A DNA stretch of 64,000 nt from Bacteroidota bacterium (GTDB taxonomy: Bacteria > Bacteroidota > Bacteroidia > Chitinophagales > Chitinophagaceae): the NCBI GenBank assembly GCA_013285915.1, contig JABDGS010000007.1:1-64000 (forward strand). The letters run 5' to 3'. Position 1 is the first letter of the stretch, and each line of letters opens with the position of its first letter. Under the pieces are notes generated by a model, which saw only the letters and a program-made list of their open reading frames with translations, searched no databases and had not been told where the DNA came from. Positions 36,075-45,115 of this stretch are shown in pieces. The translations under genes and the position numbers were made by a program.

Positions 36075-37676
36075 ATGAATACTTACCTTCTTTTGCGCAA
36101 CAACAAGGAAACAGGCCCCCATACAACTGATGACCTGGTAAAAATGGGCCTAAAATCTTATGATCTAATTTGGGTAGAAGGAAAAAGCGCCGCCTGGCGT
36201 TACCCCTGCGAGGTTGATGAGCTTAAAAAGTACGCGCCGTCCGTAGAGGAACAGCCATTTGACCGTTTTTTTAAAAAAGATGTGGCGGGGGCAACTACCA
36301 GTATAAGCAATGTTAAAAATGTTGCTGAGGCACAAACTGCAACAATAAAACAAAAGCCCAGGATAAGGATAAAAGCGGAATGGAGCATGGTTGAGACGGC
36401 GGCGCCTATAGCCGCCCCACAACACGCGACTACGCAGGCTTCAGCGATGTATATACCTGCTGCGCCCAAACAGTCAGAAATACGGCCTAAGCAGGAGGCC
36501 GTGACAGCAAAACAAATTCAAAAGCCTGGTTGGGAAAACTCGTGGCTTGACTGGCAGCAGGAGAAATCTGCGGTTAAACAGGCATCCCAAAAGGCCGATT
36601 CGGATGAAGACCAGCTACAAGCACAAAAGGTACAGCCGGTACTGGAAAACAAATTCTCACAATCGTTAAATGAAATAAAAGAAAAATACGCAGCAACCGT
36701 GCTTAAGGCAAAGAATAAGGCCATTGAGTGGAGAAGTTTTAAAAGTGTTGCCGTGATAATAATGTTAGCTGTGCCTTTAATGTGCTTTGGGGTTTGGCTT
36801 GGGCATAAATGGACTGCCAAAGAAGAAGCCGGTAAAGTTGTTTATGCTAAAACAGCACCTGCCACCCCTGCTGATAACCAGCAGGCAGCAACAGACGCAA
36901 AAAACCCTGTTGATAATACTGATAACACCACGCCTGCAGAAAATAAAAAAGCAGTGCAAAATGAGAACAGCAAAGAAATGATACCGGGTTTTGATGATGC
37001 TGACAATAACAATGCTAAGCCGGAAGCTAAACAACAGCCAAAGCAGGCTGTTGTAAAACATAATGCCAGCTTAAATGTTCCCCAGCGCCAACAGGTATTA
37101 CCTTCAAAGCCATTACCGCAGGCAGTTGCTAAAAATCAAAATAACATTCAGCCGGTGTATAAAAAAACCGGCGCACCCCAACAGCAATATGGGTACCAGG
37201 TGCCCGGTAATGCCAGCCCCGGTACGCGTACAAAAACAATCAACCCGGCATTGCTTGGCAATCAAAATGGCTATGCAGCAAATAGCCAAAGGGCGGTTGC
37301 CGTACAACAGGCTTCAATAAAAAAGAATGATGACGATGAGGAGAACAGCCCGGTTTATACCCGCGCAACACATAAGCAAAAGATGGCCGATTTTGTGAGT
37401 GTTGAAGCAGAGCAGCCATATAATGAAAACGTGCAGGACCTGAAATTGAATGTACAAAACATTGCAGATATACCGCTTGACCTTGTGGTAATAGATATTG
37501 AGTATTTTGATGCAGCAAACAGGTTTAGAAACGGGCAAACTATTCACATAAAAAACCTTCCTGCCGGCGAAGCACTAAATGTAAAAGTGCCCGACAATGC
37601 CTCTGCCACCAGGATACGGTATAAAGTATCATTGATAAGCGCTGAGCAAAAAGGAGTATACCTTGTTGGTGATTAA
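36075..37676 (+). CDS. GYF_2-domain single-pass membrane protein
   Basis: About 533 residues from the ATG at 36075; an ATG 42 bp upstream is in frame, but the domain begins directly at the chosen start. The N-terminal GYF_2 domain (residues 3-55: YLLLRNNKETGPHT, then LIWVEGKSAAWRYPCE) is cytoplasmic. A long polar linker leads to one transmembrane helix (near 226-248, SVAVIIMLAVPLMCFGVWLG). A Gln/Asn/Ala-rich low-complexity region of about 170 residues follows, and then a C-terminal beta domain of about 100 residues. GYF_2 domains bind proline-rich peptides. The overall role is unknown; the architecture suggests a bridge between cytoplasm and envelope. Confidence 0.78.
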   Translation: MNTYLLLRNNKETGPHTTDDLVKMGLKSYDLIWVEGKSAAWRYPCEVDELKKYAPSVEEQPFDRFFKKDVAGATTSISNVKNVAEAQTATIKQKPRIRIKAEWSMVETAAPIAAPQHATTQASAMYIPAAPKQSEIRPKQEAVTAKQIQKPGWENSWLDWQQEKSAVKQASQKADSDEDQLQAQKVQPVLENKFSQSLNEIKEKYAATVLKAKNKAIEWRSFKSVAVIIMLAVPLMCFGVWLGHKWTAKEEAGKVVYAKTAPATPADNQQAATDAKNPVDNTDNTTPAENKKAVQNENSKEMIPGFDDADNNNAKPEAKQQPKQAVVKHNASLNVPQRQQVLPSKPLPQAVAKNQNNIQPVYKKTGAPQQQYGYQVPGNASPGTRTKTINPALLGNQNGYAANSQRAVAVQQASIKKNDDDEENSPVYTRATHKQKMADFVSVEAEQPYNENVQDLKLNVQNIADIPLDLVVIDIEYFDAANRFRNGQTIHIKNLPAGEALNVKVPDNASATRIRYKVSLISAEQKGVYLVGD

Positions 37677-37770
37677 GTAATTTAAGCAGTACAACTAATG
37701 CATCATTTTCTTCGCGCAAAATAGGCTGCTTAATTATTGCCAGTCTGCAATCAATTTGCATCTTTGTAAC

Positions 37771-39282
37771 ATGTTACAGGCAAAACACATCCTTTTGTTC
37801 GGGGCAGGCAAATCGGCAACGGCGTTAATAGCATATTTAAAGCAGGTATCTCTCGAAAATAACTGGCAGGTAACTGTAGCAGACAGTAACCTTATGGCGG
37901 TTCATGCAAAGGTTGGTGAACATCCCAATACAAAAGCCGTACAGCTAAATATTGAGACTGTTGACGACAGGCAAAAGCTGATACAGCAGGCCGATGTGGT
38001 AATATCCCTTTTACCACCCGCATTGCATTATATAGTTGCTCTTGATTGCCTGGCGTTTAATAAACACCTGCTTACAGCGTCATACATTGACGAAAAAATT
38101 AAAGCGCTTTCAACCGACATAAAAAATAAAGGCCTGCTGTTTTTATGCGAAATGGGCCTTGACCCCGGCATTGACCACATGAGTGCTATGCAATTGCTGC
38201 ACCGCATACAAAAAGATAATGGCATTGTTACTTCGTTCCTCTCCCACTGCGGCGGTCTTGTTGCGCCGGAAAGTGATGATAACCCGTGGCACTATAAAAT
38301 TAGCTGGAACCCCCGCAATGTTGTATTAGCAGGTAAAGCAGGCGCCACATTTAAGCAAAAAGGGCAACAGGTACACACAACTTACGAACAATTATTTGCA
38401 GCAAACCCCGTGGTTAACGTACCGGGCTTAGGCACACTGGTGTATTACCCTAACAGGGATTCGTTAAGTTATGCTTCTTTATACGGAATTGAAACAGCTT
38501 ATACTTTTATGCGTACCACATTACGGCACCCTGAATTTTGTACCGGGTGGAAAAATATTGTTGACCTTAAACTTACCGATGAAGAAAGGGTGTATGAAAC
38601 GGATGGAATGACCATTGCCGCTTTTTTTAAACTGCATTTTGAAAAACATGGCTTTGCCACCTGGCTAAATGATATGCTGGGCAGCCGCCTTAGCTATGCG
38701 CGCGAGATGATGGAAAAATTAATGGAATTGATGGAGGCAGAAGAACTTGAAGATGATGACCGGGAAGACGGGGATGATGACGAACAATTTATGATGGTGA
38801 ACGAAAAAGGCGATTTAAGTGTAATAGATGTTGAAGACGTGAAAGACAAAGCGGCAGAGACCGTTGCCAGTACCATGCACGAAGCTAACCTTAGCATGAA
38901 ACAATTGTTTTTTTTGGGGCTGGATGATGAACAGTTTATTGATAAGGGCTTGTGCAGTGCAGCAGATGTATTACAGCTTATAATAGAACGCAAACTCGCA
39001 TTGCTTGCTGCTGATAAGGATATGGTTGTAATGATGCATGAGATAGAATACGAAGCAGCGGGAGTTAAGCATGCCATTAAAAGCTCGCTGATCGTAAAAG
39101 GTGATGACAATGTACATACAGCGATGGCAAAAACTGTGGGCCTGCCATTAGGTATTGCGGCGAGGCTTATTGCAGAAGGCAGGATAACTGAAACGGGCTT
39201 ACATATACCCATTATCGCATCAATTTATGAACCTGTGCTGGAAGAACTAAAAAAGCAGGGTATAGTGTTTGAAGAGGAATAA
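37771..39282 (+). CDS. Saccharopine dehydrogenase (LYS9)-like protein with acidic insert
   Basis: 503 residues from the ATG at 37771. The NAD(P)-binding start is HILLFGAGKSATALIAYL, with VVISLLPPALH, EMGLDPGIDHMSA and SFLSHCGGLVAPE further on, all typical of saccharopine dehydrogenase/reductase. Residues about 310-370 form a highly charged insert (runs of Glu and Asp) between two conserved C-terminal regions. The enzyme would interconvert saccharopine with lysine or aminoadipate semialdehyde, so lysine degradation is more likely than synthesis. CATCTTTG, one base from the -7 consensus, ends 5 bp before the ATG. The cupin gene follows 28 bp later. Confidence 0.88.
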   Translation: MLQAKHILLFGAGKSATALIAYLKQVSLENNWQVTVADSNLMAVHAKVGEHPNTKAVQLNIETVDDRQKLIQQADVVISLLPPALHYIVALDCLAFNKHLLTASYIDEKIKALSTDIKNKGLLFLCEMGLDPGIDHMSAMQLLHRIQKDNGIVTSFLSHCGGLVAPESDDNPWHYKISWNPRNVVLAGKAGATFKQKGQQVHTTYEQLFAANPVVNVPGLGTLVYYPNRDSLSYASLYGIETAYTFMRTTLRHPEFCTGWKNIVDLKLTDEERVYETDGMTIAAFFKLHFEKHGFATWLNDMLGSRLSYAREMMEKLMELMEAEELEDDDREDGDDDEQFMMVNEKGDLSVIDVEDVKDKAAETVASTMHEANLSMKQLFFLGLDDEQFIDKGLCSAADVLQLIIERKLALLAADKDMVVMMHEIEYEAAGVKHAIKSSLIVKGDDNVHTAMAKTVGLPLGIAARLIAEGRITETGLHIPIIASIYEPVLEELKKQGIVFEEE

Positions 39283-39310
39283 GCTTGCACAAAAAAAATC
39301 ATAACACAAT

Positions 39311-39634
39311 ATGTGGCATATAACTAAGGACAATGCACAGCGTGCCTTGCAACAGGCTGCTTCTCTCCCATTTATAAAGCTCATGGAACATGGCACCATG
39401 AGTATAGAATATTATGCGCCTGTATTAATTGATAAACAAACGCCACACAGGCAGGATGAATTATACATAATTGCAAAAGGCAGCGGTACCTTTTACCGGG
39501 GAGGAGAAAGAATACCGTTTGGTGAAAACGATGTTTTATTTGTGCCCGCAGGTATGGAACACCGGTTTGAAGGTTTTACGGTTGATTTTGCGACGTGGGT
39601 TATTTTTTATGGAGCTGATGGTGGCGAAAGTTAA
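39311..39634 (+). CDS. Small cupin-domain protein
   Basis: 107 residues. Cupin motif 1 is PHRQDELYIIAKGSGTF (His, Glu) and motif 2 is FGENDVLFVPAGMEHRF (His), so a metal site could form. Proteins like this bind small ligands or act as simple dioxygenases or isomerases; nothing here decides between these. It lies 28 bp after the saccharopine-dehydrogenase-like gene and is probably cotranscribed. Confidence 0.85.
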   Translation: MWHITKDNAQRALQQAASLPFIKLMEHGTMSIEYYAPVLIDKQTPHRQDELYIIAKGSGTFYRGGERIPFGENDVLFVPAGMEHRFEGFTVDFATWVIFYGADGGES

Positions 39635-39686
39635 TATTCCACTGTTAAATACCCTTACGCGGGTATATGCGGAATTTTTATAGCAC

Positions 39687-39711
39687 GATAGATTTGTTGA
39701 AATAATCTATC
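39687..39711 (+). promoter_or_regulatory. -7 box inside an 8-bp inverted repeat
   Basis: TAGATTTG at 39689-39696 is an exact -7 consensus, 19 bp before the ATG of the beta-barrel gene. It overlaps the left arm of a perfect inverted repeat GATAGATT-N9-AATCTATC. The arrangement suggests a repressor operator or a hairpin at the transcription start. Confidence 0.5.
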
Positions 39712-39715
39712 AGCT

Positions 39716-40345
39716 ATGAAAAAAATACTCTTCTTTACCCTTATTTCTTTTGCCTGTTGCACAGCCCGCGCACAATTTGGTATTACCGGCGGCCTTAATA
39801 TTGCCAAGTATGATTATGTTTCAGACCGTACCAATGTTCTCTCATTTAACACAGGCATATTTTACAGGTCAATAAAGAAAAAAGGTGTGCTGGCTGTGCA
39901 GCCTGCACTACTATATACCGGAAAAGGTGCTGTAAAATACCCGGAAATTGATGTTAACAACGACATATTAAAATATACCAACCACATTAACTATGCAGAA
40001 TTAAGCCTGCCTTTTATATTTAGCCTGCCAATTGATGATGAGGGAATTTTAAGATTTGAGTTTGGCGTTGGCCCTTATGCAGCTTATGCAGTACACGCAA
40101 CATATACAGCCGAAACTTATGAAGGAGACAAAACAACAGCCAATTATAAAATTGGCAGCACCAATACTGACGACTTTAAACCCTTTGATGCGGGGCTAAG
40201 CATAATGGGGTCAATGAAAATATCAAGCGTAGGCTTTACCCTTCAATACGATCTTGGTTTATCAAACGTAAACCCGGTTACAACAGCGCCACCCCTAAAA
40301 ATGCGCGCTTTAATGTTTAACATGTTTATATATTTTGGCAAGTAA
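39716..40345 (+). CDS. PorT-like outer-membrane beta-barrel protein
   Basis: 209 residues: a signal peptide ending TARAQ, then about eight amphipathic beta strands with Gly/aromatic patterns (FGITGGLNIAKYDY, LAVQPALLYTGKGA, FEFGVGPYAAYA), as in OMP_b-brl_2 small barrels. The last strand ends in FIYFGK, as usual for outer-membrane insertion. Role unknown; several relatives serve gliding or secretion, others are orphan. Followed by a strong bidirectional terminator. Confidence 0.82.
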   Translation: MKKILFFTLISFACCTARAQFGITGGLNIAKYDYVSDRTNVLSFNTGIFYRSIKKKGVLAVQPALLYTGKGAVKYPEIDVNNDILKYTNHINYAELSLPFIFSLPIDDEGILRFEFGVGPYAAYAVHATYTAETYEGDKTTANYKIGSTNTDDFKPFDAGLSIMGSMKISSVGFTLQYDLGLSNVNPVTTAPPLKMRALMFNMFIYFGK

Positions 40346-40370
40346 GGGTTAAAAACACTTTATGATAAAT

Positions 40371-40405
40371 AAAAAGCCGCCCCGAAAATTTGAGGCGGCT
40401 TCTTA
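40371..40405. terminator. Bidirectional terminator
   Basis: Stem AAGCCGCC / GGCGGCTT with a 12-nt loop, A-run before and T-rich stretch after, between the convergent beta-barrel and FKBP genes. Confidence 0.8.
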
Positions 40406-40423
40406 TTTATATCTAATATTTTT

Positions 40424-41338
40424 TTATCTGCGCTGCTGGGGTTGTGCCTGTGGGTTAGGCTGAGGTGGGGCATCTTTTACATCTGTAATTTCAACGTCAA
40501 ATACAAGGATCGAACCACCGGGTATTTGGCCATTGGGCTGAGGCCCATACCCTAAATCTGATGGAACAATTATTACGCCTTTGCCACCTTTGGCAAAATA
40601 AGGTAATGCTTCATCCCAACCCTGTATAACCCCATGCATACCTACACGAACAGGATAAGCGCCAACATGGCCCCTTGAACTATCCATGTTAGTATCAAAC
40701 ACCTGGCTTGTATTTATAAAGTACCCTTTATACAGTACCATAGCTACTTTTCCTGAATCGGCTTTTGGCCCGCTACCGCCATCCTGAACCACTACATAAG
40801 CACCATTTTTTGTTTTTTGGGCGTTGTAATGTTTTTTAGCAATATAATCTGTAATAGTAGTTCCTTCCTTTAGCTTTTGTTTTTGCTGCTCTTTGTTTAT
40901 GTCAGCCATTATTTCATCACGGGTAGTAAATGCTGCCAATATTTTCAAACGGCCTTTTATGAAATCACCTTTGGGAAAAATATCCAGTGGCAGGTTTATA
41001 TTGCGTTTTCTTAGTGTATCTGCGCTCAACGAAAATTCCACACTGTCACCAACACTGCATTTTGGCAATATTTCCATGTATGAATATGCTACACCTGCAC
41101 CCGTATCAATAGGGTTATATTGAGGCACTTTGCCAAAGCTTGAATTTAATACTGAATCTTTTCCTCTTCTTTTTACAATATATTCTATATCAAGTTTTAC
41201 AAATTTGGCAGTAGATAATTTAGCTCCTCCTTTTCCGGGGAATATCTTGTACACCAATCCTGATGGGGCTTTGTCGTAGTTTGCGTGGCAGGATGCAATT
41301 ATAGTAAGTGCCACAATTGCGATGATCGCTTTTTTCAT
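40424..41338 (-). CDS. FKBP-type peptidyl-prolyl isomerase lipoprotein
   Basis: 304 residues with a lipobox at Cys17 (IIASCHA). The C-terminal half is an FKBP domain: VLYKGYFINTSQVFDTN, VIQGWDEALPYFAKGGKG, VPSDLGYGPQ and IPGGSILVFDVEI. The N-terminal half is a second, degenerate FKBP-like region. A Pro/Gln-rich tail ends the protein. It should catalyse proline isomerisation in proteins of the periplasm or outer membrane. It follows nrnA by 6 bp, so both share a transcript. Confidence 0.93.
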   Translation of the reverse strand: MKKAIIAIVALTIIASCHANYDKAPSGLVYKIFPGKGGAKLSTAKFVKLDIEYIVKRRGKDSVLNSSFGKVPQYNPIDTGAGVAYSYMEILPKCSVGDSVEFSLSADTLRKRNINLPLDIFPKGDFIKGRLKILAAFTTRDEIMADINKEQQKQKLKEGTTITDYIAKKHYNAQKTKNGAYVVVQDGGSGPKADSGKVAMVLYKGYFINTSQVFDTNMDSSRGHVGAYPVRVGMHGVIQGWDEALPYFAKGGKGVIIVPSDLGYGPQPNGQIPGGSILVFDVEITDVKDAPPQPNPQAQPQQRR

Positions 41339-41344
41339 ATTTAT

Positions 41345-42385
41345 TTATTGTAATTGATTTTCGTATTGTTCCAAAACCGCCTTAAATTTTCTTACATTTT
41401 CTTCAATGCCATCGTTACTTCTGCCGCCGGCTGCGTTTTTATGGCCGCCACCTTCAAAGTTTGCGCGGGCAAATATATTAACATCAAAATCTCCTTTGCT
41501 TCTAAAGCTCCATTTTCTTTCTTCATCCCTGTCAATCAACAATGCCCCCAGTTTCATGCCGTCTATTGTAAGCAGGTAATTAACCAGGCCCTCGGTGTCC
41601 CCTGTTTTAATTTCATATTTAAGCAGGTCCCGCTTTGGTATAACCATCAGCGCTGTATTATATTCGTACAAAACTTCTAACCGGTTTAGCAAGGCGTTAC
41701 CTATAAAATGAAGCCGGTTTTCTGAAAGATTATCGTAAATGTTGTCGTGAATAATACTATGGTTTAGCCCGAGGTCTTTTAAATGCGCCACAGCCCTGTG
41801 CACAGATGCAGTGGTTGAAGTGAACCTGAATGAACCTGTGTCTGTCATTATACCAGTATAAATGCAGGTTGCCATATCAAGGTTAAGGTTGGCTGCATAA
41901 GGCGACTGTATAATAAAATCGTATACCATTTCGCAGGTTGAACTTTTTTCAACGTTGCTTATTCCGTAATCAAACGCGTCTTCCTGTGGCTGCTGATGAT
42001 GGTCTATCAGCACTTTTATACAGCCTGCACCTAAAAGTACGTGCTCCATATTTTTAGTGCGGTGCATTATATTAAAATCAAGGCAAAACAAAATATCAGC
42101 TTCTTTTACAAGCTGTTTTGCAAGGTCAGTTTTTTTATCAAAATCTATTACTTCGCTGCAGCCCGGCATCCAGTTTAAAAAAGTGGCCCAGTTTGTTGGG
42201 GAAATTACTTTTACATCGTGCCCGATAGATCTGAAAAAATGCAGCAATGCCAAAGAAGAACCCATTGCATCGCCATCGGGTTTTTGATGCGTTGTTATTA
42301 CAATCTTTTTCGCCTGGCCTAATAAAGGATAGATGCCCTGAACCTCTTGCATAGAATGGCGGCAAAATTGCTGTTTTAAAGCCAT
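41345..42385 (-). CDS. nrnA: DHH-family oligoribonuclease / pAp phosphatase
   Basis: 346 residues. DHH domain: THQKPDGDAMGSS (32-44), a further Asp in FCLDFN, and the family motif DHH at 128-130. The DHHA1 domain near the C-terminus has GGGHKNAAGG. This matches NrnA, which degrades nano-RNA and dephosphorylates 3'-phosphoadenosine 5'-phosphate, a role important where Orn/CysQ is absent. ATG at 42385, with an alternative at 42352. It heads a two-gene unit with the FKBP lipoprotein. Confidence 0.92.
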   Translation of the reverse strand: MALKQQFCRHSMQEVQGIYPLLGQAKKIVITTHQKPDGDAMGSSLALLHFFRSIGHDVKVISPTNWATFLNWMPGCSEVIDFDKKTDLAKQLVKEADILFCLDFNIMHRTKNMEHVLLGAGCIKVLIDHHQQPQEDAFDYGISNVEKSSTCEMVYDFIIQSPYAANLNLDMATCIYTGIMTDTGSFRFTSTTASVHRAVAHLKDLGLNHSIIHDNIYDNLSENRLHFIGNALLNRLEVLYEYNTALMVIPKRDLLKYEIKTGDTEGLVNYLLTIDGMKLGALLIDRDEERKWSFRSKGDFDVNIFARANFEGGGHKNAAGGRSNDGIEENVRKFKAVLEQYENQLQ

Positions 42386-42475
42386 AAACGCAAAACAAAT
42401 TGCATTTACCTGCTTATAATGCGGTTAAAATGGATAAAAGGTTACTGGATCCCGCCCAAAGTTTTACAATTACAG

Positions 42476-42573
42476 GGTAGGTAAACCCAAAATCCGTTAT
42501 CATTAAACACTGAAAAATATCAGCTCTTTCATTGAAACCACAGGCATTAACCTGCAAGTTGGGTTTACCTGCC
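42476..42573 (-). terminator. Long inverted repeat spanning the LRR-protein stop codon
   Basis: A 15-bp repeat with a single G-U pair (arms 42476-42490 and 42559-42573, containing GGTAAACCCAA) encloses 68 bases. The right arm contains the TAA and the last codons of the LRR gene. There is no clear U-run, so it may be a 3' stability structure or terminator variant. Confidence 0.45.
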
Positions 42574-44232
42574 TTTTATCATTTGCACGCTTTGTTTGCG
42601 GCCATCTTTATCAGTAACCATAATAAAATAAGCCCCTTGTGCGTAGCTATGCACGTCAATAGCAAGCCTGTTTACGCCATTTGCTGCAACGCCACATATT
42701 TGCTTTAAGCGCCTGCCTTCTACATCGGCTATATCAATGCAATACGCACCCGCAGGGGCCGTAAACGACAGCGATACGCTGTTTTGCACCGGGTTTGGTA
42801 AAAGCTGCAGGCTAACTGCATCATCCGTAGTTTTTACGCTTATTATATTGCTGTAATTAACCTGCCCGTCCTTATCAATCATTTTAAGGCGGTAGTAGTT
42901 AGTGCCAGGCAATGGCGCATTATCAATAAACTTATATAAGTGTGCACCCTGGGTGTTTGCCGCCTCAATAGTGCCCAGCGCTTCGGGAGGCGTAAGCGGC
43001 ATAACGCGCTGCACTTCAAACGCTGATGTATTGTCTTCATCGGTTGTTTGCCATTGCAGGGCAACGCTGGCTTTGGCAAGCGTGCCGGTAAAGCTTAGCA
43101 AGCGCAGGGGCAAAGCGTCTACCGTTATTTTGGTGCTGTAGAGAAGAGCTTGATTGTTAGTATAATGATTTATTATGCTATCGTACACTTGCACTTCGTA
43201 TAAGCCGGGCTCAGTAAGCGCTAATATGGAATCTCCCTTTTTACTGGTGTAATAACCACCATTTTTATACCAGTTGTAAGTACATGCGCTCAATGTGCCG
43301 CCAGCCGTTATTGATAGTTGATTGCCTGTACGATGTAATGGTATCCCAGATTGCGGCATAAGGGTGTTGGGATAACTCTTTATTAGGCCCTCTATCTTTT
43401 CTAAGGTAAACGAGTTGCCTCCAAGCCCCAACAATGTATATTTGTGGTTTACAATCTCATCTGGTATGGGGCCTGACAACAAGTTGTTACCGGTAAGGTC
43501 AAGGCTGCTTAGCTTATGCAATCCAAGAGCCGCGGGCAAACTGCCGCTTAACTGATTATAGCCAAAATCGAGGTTATACAATACAGGTAGGCTTGCCAAT
43601 GCTTCTGGTATCGGGCCACTAAAGTAATTACTACGTGCATAAAACGAAATTAGCTTTGACAAATTGCCTAAAAAAGAAGGGACTTGGCCATTAAGCTGAT
43701 CTCCACTTAAATTTATGAATACTACCTGTGTAAGGTTGCCAATGGAAGACGGGATTGAGCCGCCCAAAGATTGGTTAAGCCCTAGGTCAAGCGTTTCAAG
43801 TTTCACAAGGTTACCCAAAGAATCAGGGATTTCACCATTAAGATGGTCGTCACTTAAATTCAACACTTCCAGTTGTTGAAGCCTGCCTAACGAAGCCGGT
43901 ATTGGCCCAGCGCTTAGCTTTTCATTGTAGGCCAGATTAAGTTCTTTTAACTGGCTTAAATCGCCAAACGAGGCAGAAAGCTTGTTCTTCAGTGAATTAC
44001 TGCCTAAGTTCAGCTTCGTTACACGCCCGGTACTATCCACAGTTACTCCATACCAGGTAGCTATGGAATGGCTTGTGAGCCAATTGTCATTGTGGCTCCA
44101 TCCCAGGCCGTTCATGTCATAGTATATACCCACAAGCGCCAGCGAATCCTGCGTATGCCCATCCTGGGCACTAACTGCCGTTGGCCCGACCAAGAGGCAG
44201 AGGCCCAAAAAAAGGGTTGAAATGTTTTTCAT
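42565..44232 (-). CDS. Plant-type leucine-rich-repeat protein with T9SS sorting domain
   Basis: About 555 residues from the ATG at 44232, which gives the signal peptide MKNISTLFLGLCLLVGPTAVSAQ; a longer in-frame ATG would hide it. About eight LRRs of the plant-specific type (LxGxIPxxLGxLxxLxxLxL) follow. A central beta domain of about 170 residues comes next. The last ~80 residues (LQLLPNPVQNSVSLSF to the end) match a type A T9SS C-terminal signal, so it is exported to the surface by the type IX system. A role in adhesion or binding is likely. Confidence 0.88.
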   Translation of the reverse strand: MKNISTLFLGLCLLVGPTAVSAQDGHTQDSLALVGIYYDMNGLGWSHNDNWLTSHSIATWYGVTVDSTGRVTKLNLGSNSLKNKLSASFGDLSQLKELNLAYNEKLSAGPIPASLGRLQQLEVLNLSDDHLNGEIPDSLGNLVKLETLDLGLNQSLGGSIPSSIGNLTQVVFINLSGDQLNGQVPSFLGNLSKLISFYARSNYFSGPIPEALASLPVLYNLDFGYNQLSGSLPAALGLHKLSSLDLTGNNLLSGPIPDEIVNHKYTLLGLGGNSFTLEKIEGLIKSYPNTLMPQSGIPLHRTGNQLSITAGGTLSACTYNWYKNGGYYTSKKGDSILALTEPGLYEVQVYDSIINHYTNNQALLYSTKITVDALPLRLLSFTGTLAKASVALQWQTTDEDNTSAFEVQRVMPLTPPEALGTIEAANTQGAHLYKFIDNAPLPGTNYYRLKMIDKDGQVNYSNIISVKTTDDAVSLQLLPNPVQNSVSLSFTAPAGAYCIDIADVEGRRLKQICGVAANGVNRLAIDVHSYAQGAYFIMVTDKDGRKQSVQMIKGR

Positions 44233-44491
44233 AGTTTTAAAATTAGTGGTGCAGTGCCGGTTAACGTAGGTTGTGTTAGCAATTTCTTTGATGTTAAGTA
44301 AGTACACTTAATAATATATGCTAAAATTAAACAATAATGGTTTTGCAATCCTGCATGAGTAAAAATTTAATTAACAGGCAGCCAAAACGCCGTTGCCTTA
44401 CTATTTGTAAATTTTTGCAGCACGCGCGTCGCCCATCCTTAAACCGCCAAAATTTGCGGCTGGTACGCATACAAATGTAAAAACCGACCCG

Positions 44492-44499
44492 TACCTTTG
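44492..44499 (+). promoter_or_regulatory. TAnnTTTG -7 box for ndk
   Basis: TACCTTTG, exact consensus, ends 18 bp before the ndk ATG. Confidence 0.65.
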
Positions 44500-44517
44500 C
44501 GGCCAATTAATTAAATT

Positions 44518-44934
44518 ATGAGCAACAGGACATTTACTATGGTAAAGCCAGACGCTACAGGCAAAGGCTATACAGGCGCCATTATTGACCAAATTATTAA
44601 AGGTGGTTTTAGCATTAAAGCAATGAAATGGACAAAACTAACAAAGGAACAGGCTGGTGAATTTTACGCTGTACATAAAGAAAGAGGTTTTTACGCCGAG
44701 CTGGTGGAATTTATGAGCAGCGGGCCAATAGTTGCCGCTATACTTGAAAAGGATAATGCCGTGGCTGATTTTAGAAAATTAATTGGCGCTACAAACCCGG
44801 CCAATGCCGAAGAAGGCACCATAAGAAAGAATTTTGCGGCATCAATTGGGGAAAACGCAGTGCACGGAAGTGACAGCGATGAAAATGCTGCAATTGAAGG
44901 GAATTTCTTCTTCTCGTTTCTTGAACGATTTTAA
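44518..44934 (+). CDS. ndk: Nucleoside diphosphate kinase
   Basis: 138 residues, full length. [11 protein letters not shown] opens the fold; the phosphohistidine is His116 in ENAVHGSDS, and [17 protein letters not shown] is the standard nucleotide-binding loop. It transfers the gamma phosphate between nucleoside triphosphates and diphosphates in the cytoplasm. Single gene with its own -7 box and a textbook terminator. Confidence 0.97.
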   Translation: MSNRTFTMVKPDATGKGYTGAIIDQIIKGGFSIKAMKWTKLTKEQAGEFYAVHKERGFYAELVEFMSSGPIVAAILEKDNAVADFRKLIGATNPANAEEGTIRKNFAASIGENAVHGSDSDENAAIEGNFFFSFLERF

Positions 44935-44956
44935 CAAATGAGGATATTATTTAACG

Positions 44957-44981
44957 CCCCGCCAAAAGCGGGGTTTTTTTT
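44957..44981 (+). terminator. Rho-independent terminator of ndk
   Basis: Stem CCCCGC / GCGGGG, loop CAAAA, followed by eight T. Confidence 0.93.
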
Positions 44982-45115
44982 ACCCGTTTCCATAGGTGAT
45001 TGATATTGAATATTTAATGAGAAACCAGGTGTTTTATATTGCTTTTTAATGTGTTGCATACCAAAGGCAAAATGTTAAACTTTCAAATAAAATTCTGGCA
45101 TAATTTTTTCTATTA

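Noticed and set aside
38694-39212. Minus-strand 172-codon Ser-rich ORF opposite the saccharopine-dehydrogenase-like gene
   Set aside because: The Ser runs are the complement of the acidic Glu/Asp insert on the coding strand; a shadow frame.
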